Assembly: GCA_002773855.1 (NCBI GenBank)
Contig: PEZY01000010.1
Span: 1-5,562, forward strand
Length of the DNA stretch: 5,562 nt
Direction of reading: 5' to 3'
Origin: Candidatus Buchananbacteria bacterium CG10_big_fil_rev_8_21_14_0_10_33_19
GTDB lineage: Bacteria; Patescibacteria; ABY1; 2-01-FULL-39-33
A program made the position numbers and the translations under genes. The notes beneath the pieces were generated by a model that ran no database searches, was not told the origin of the DNA, and was given only the letters and a program-made list of their open reading frames with translations. This document shows positions 4,613-5,562 of this stretch, piece by piece. Positions within the stretch are counted from its first letter, which is position 1; every line of letters begins with the position of its first letter.

Positions 4613-4630
4613 ATGTATAAAGTTATACAT
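4613..4630. promoter_or_regulatory. Candidate operator of the HEPN module, 8-2-8 inverted repeat
   Basis: ATGTATAA (4613-4620), AG, TTATACAT (4623-4630) is a perfect 8-bp inverted repeat with a 2-bp spacer. It covers the transcription start predicted from the TATA box (about 4617) and ends 4 nt before the preferred ATG at 4609. The winged-helix domain of the first gene is the obvious candidate to bind it; this is inferred from position and symmetry. Confidence 0.6.
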
Positions 4631-4639
4631 TTAATGTAG

Positions 4640-4652
4640 TATATAAATATAT
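4640..4652 (-). promoter_or_regulatory. TATA box of the HEPN-module operon
   Basis: The minus strand reads TTTATATA (4647 to 4640) inside a 13-bp block identical to the vapBC TATA block (782-794). Using the vapBC geometry, transcription should start near 4617, which places the ATG at 4630 upstream of the transcript. Confidence 0.55.
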
Positions 4653-4675
4653 GCGAATTGGAATTGTTTCTATAT

Positions 4676-4696
4676 GAAAAATCACAAAGAAATGAT
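4676..4696. repeat. Direct repeat, right copy, flanking the HEPN module
   Basis: GAAAAATCACAAAGAAATGA plus a final T. It matches 3461-3480 except for one substitution and one extra A. It sits between the HEPN-module promoter and the PIN gene, with the final T being the last base of the PIN stop codon (4696-4698). The last 13 bases (4684-4696) are identical to the left copy. Confidence 0.55.
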
Positions 4697-4998
4697 CACT
4701 CAATCAACTCAAATTTAAGTCCAGGGATTCTCTCAAAATGTTTGTCCTTTGTAACCAAAATTAAATTTCTGTTTAGAGCAATAGAAGCAATCAACAAATC
4801 TATTCCTTGAATTGGTTTCCCAATATCGTAAAGATATTCTCCAAGCCAAATTGCTTTAATATAATCTCTTCTCTCAGGCCAGATAACCGAGTTACCATTT
4901 TCTAACGCTCTTGGAAATTCAACTAATGAAAATATAGTTGTTAATCCTTTCATTCCTGTCATGAGTACGCTTGTGTCAAGTATTTTACTCTCTTCCAT
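4696..4998 (-). CDS. vapC: PIN-domain ribonuclease toxin, second module
   Basis: 100 aa, compact for a PIN toxin (typically about 120-140) but with all four core acidic residues in place: Asp8 (KILDTSVLM, 5-13), Glu27 (TTIFSLVEFPRAL, 20-32), Asp67 (GIDLLIASIA, 65-74) and Asp85 (LVTKDKHFERI, 81-91). The region 33-62 is shortened and Trp-rich. The ATG at 4998 is the only start that keeps Asp8; it lies inside the upstream antitoxin gene, giving a 40-nt overlap in another frame. A purine-rich GAAGAAGG directly before the ATG is a poor ribosome-binding site, so translation probably relies on coupling. The predicted role is RNA cleavage under control of the upstream winged-helix protein. Its 3' end coincides with the right direct repeat. 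Confidence 0.85.
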   Translation of the reverse strand: MEESKILDTSVLMTGMKGLTTIFSLVEFPRALENGNSVIWPERRDYIKAIWLGEYLYDIGKPIQGIDLLIASIALNRNLILVTKDKHFERIPGLKFELIE

Positions 4999-5381
4999 CC
5001 TTCTTCGTCAACTTTTTTGTATAATTCTCTTGCTCTTTCCCAAGACATTTTCTTAATAGATCTTCTAGTTTCTTCAGGTAACTCTTCTAAAATCTCTTTT
5101 GATGATGTTATTTCAGTCATAGTTTCCATTTTGAAAATCCTTTTTATTTCATTAAGTAATTTATTATTATCTGCTCTGGAAATACCATTAATACTTACTG
5201 AAATTTTTCCTTCTGTTTCTAAATATTCTAATATTACTTTCAAAGTATTATGATTGATTTTTTTAGGAAGTTTCTTCTTGAGCTCTGCAATTGTTATTGG
5301 TTGATTTGAGTCATTAATAGTCTCCTCTACCATAATTATAGTGTTAAGATTGGGATTGTGTTCTAATGTTAATTTTACCAT
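4959..5381 (-). CDS. Winged-helix antitoxin/regulator paired with the PIN toxin
   Basis: 140 aa. Residues 12-70 look like a winged helix: TIIMVEETI (14-22), ITIAELKKKLP (29-39) and HNTLKVILEYLETEGKI (44-60) as the three helices, then the wing VSINGISRAD (62-71). Residues 86-140 are a charged helical tail (SSKEILEELPEETRRSIKKM, then SWERARELYKKVDEEGWKRV, ending YLTQAYS) that probably wraps the toxin. The tail's last 13 residues are encoded by DNA that also encodes the toxin N-terminus. This is not a VapB-type antitoxin, so the pair belongs to a different, archaeal-style winged-helix/PIN arrangement. The ATG at 5381 is about 25 nt from a TATA box at 5402-5409, implying a leaderless mRNA. Assignment rests on the fold pattern and gene order; no exact family is named. 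Confidence 0.75.
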   Translation of the reverse strand: MVKLTLEHNPNLNTIIMVEETINDSNQPITIAELKKKLPKKINHNTLKVILEYLETEGKISVSINGISRADNNKLLNEIKRIFKMETMTEITSSKEILEELPEETRRSIKKMSWERARELYKKVDEEGWKRVKYLTQAYS

Positions 5382-5389
5382 ATTTGAGT

Positions 5390-5461
5390 CTAATTATTAG
5401 TTTTATATAACTAATTATAACTTACATATATATAAATTTATGTGAATTGACTAATTTAGTT
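5390..5461. promoter_or_regulatory. TATA box embedded in a CTAAT/ATTAG operator cluster
   Basis: The minus-strand TATA box is at 5402-5409. Around it are CTAAT-T-ATTAG (5390-5400), a 7-6-7 inverted repeat ATTAGTT...AACTAAT (5396-5402 and 5409-5415) bracketing the TATA box, and ACTAA-T-TTAGT (5450-5460), some 50 nt upstream. Four exact CTAAT/ATTAG half-sites plus one near match occur in about 70 nt. This suggests cooperative binding of the winged-helix antitoxin; the region is also upstream of the divergent gene at 5520. Confidence 0.5.
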
Positions 5462-5488
5462 CCATATAGAAAATATTAAAAAGTTAAC

Positions 5489-5496
5489 TTTATAAT
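5489..5496 (+). promoter_or_regulatory. TATA box of the right-edge gene
   Basis: TTTATAAT on the plus strand, centred about 27 nt before the ATG at 5520, the spacing for a leaderless start. Confidence 0.5.
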
Positions 5497-5519
5497 ATAA
5501 AATCAGGATTCTTAAAATT

Positions 5520-5562
5520 ATGATCAAAGCAATACATCTATACAAAGATAAAAAAGTAAGTT
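5520..5562 (+). CDS. Partial CDS, N-terminus only, unknown product
   Basis: Fourteen codons (MIKAIHLYKDKKVS) are visible before the window ends and stay open to the edge. The start is supported by a TATA box centred about 27 nt upstream and no competing ATG. The sequence has the flavour of an ABC-type or other ATPase N-terminus (MIKxxxLYK) but is too short to assign. It is divergent from the winged-helix/PIN operon and may share its operator region. Confidence 0.5.
   Translation, partial: MIKAIHLYKDKKVS

Noticed and set aside
5017..5253. Plus-strand open frame of 78 codons
   Set aside because: Antisense shadow of the winged-helix antitoxin; no start signals.

Overview
This is an AT-rich, gene-dense window that reads as archaeal. 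Several genes have a TATA-like box centred about 25-28 nt upstream of an ATG with no leader. Others have a short leader with a GAGGTG/AGGTGAT Shine-Dalgarno, complementary to the archaeal 16S 3' end. The proteins are also archaeal in flavour: an archaeal-type VapB with PIN nucleases, a winged-helix/nucleotidyltransferase plus HEPN pair, and very small membrane proteins. A DPANN lineage (Woesearchaeota/Pacearchaeota-like) is my best guess, but this is an inference and no marker gene here proves it.

Layout, left to right. A clipped minus-strand gene begins at the left edge (1-25). A VapBC toxin-antitoxin operon lies on the minus strand (759 to 101), followed by an AT-rich gap of almost 300 nt. 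Next comes a block of small genes: a four-helix membrane protein (minus, 1449-1054), a coiled-coil protein (plus, 1568-1765), a small basic protein (minus, 1968-1762), a two-helix membrane protein and a secreted, possibly SCP2-like protein (plus, 2023-2772). A GNAT acetyltransferase (minus, 3423-2788) follows. Two more toxin-antitoxin modules lie on the minus strand: a winged-helix/nucleotidyltransferase plus HEPN pair (4609 to 3487) and a winged-helix antitoxin plus PIN toxin (5381 to 4696). A second clipped gene starts on the plus strand at 5520.

The window is therefore a small toxin-antitoxin island, three modules of three different types, interleaved with small genes of unknown function. 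The modules share a design: each has an inverted repeat in or directly beside the core promoter. These are GTACTTAAGTAC at 762-773, an 8-2-8 repeat at 4613-4630 and a CTAAT/ATTAG cluster at 5390-5461. In each module the antitoxin or predicted DNA-binding partner is the first gene, as expected for autoregulation. The HEPN module is bracketed by two nearly identical ~20-nt direct repeats (3461-3480 and 4676-4696), which suggests it moved as a unit, although a shared 3'-end motif is an alternative. I found no CRISPR array, transposase, rRNA or tRNA. No wholly new system is proven. The best leads are the module-bounding repeats, the operator-driven re-assignment of a start codon, the 40-nt dual-coding antitoxin/toxin overlap and a symmetric TATA box that appears to drive two divergent leaderless genes.
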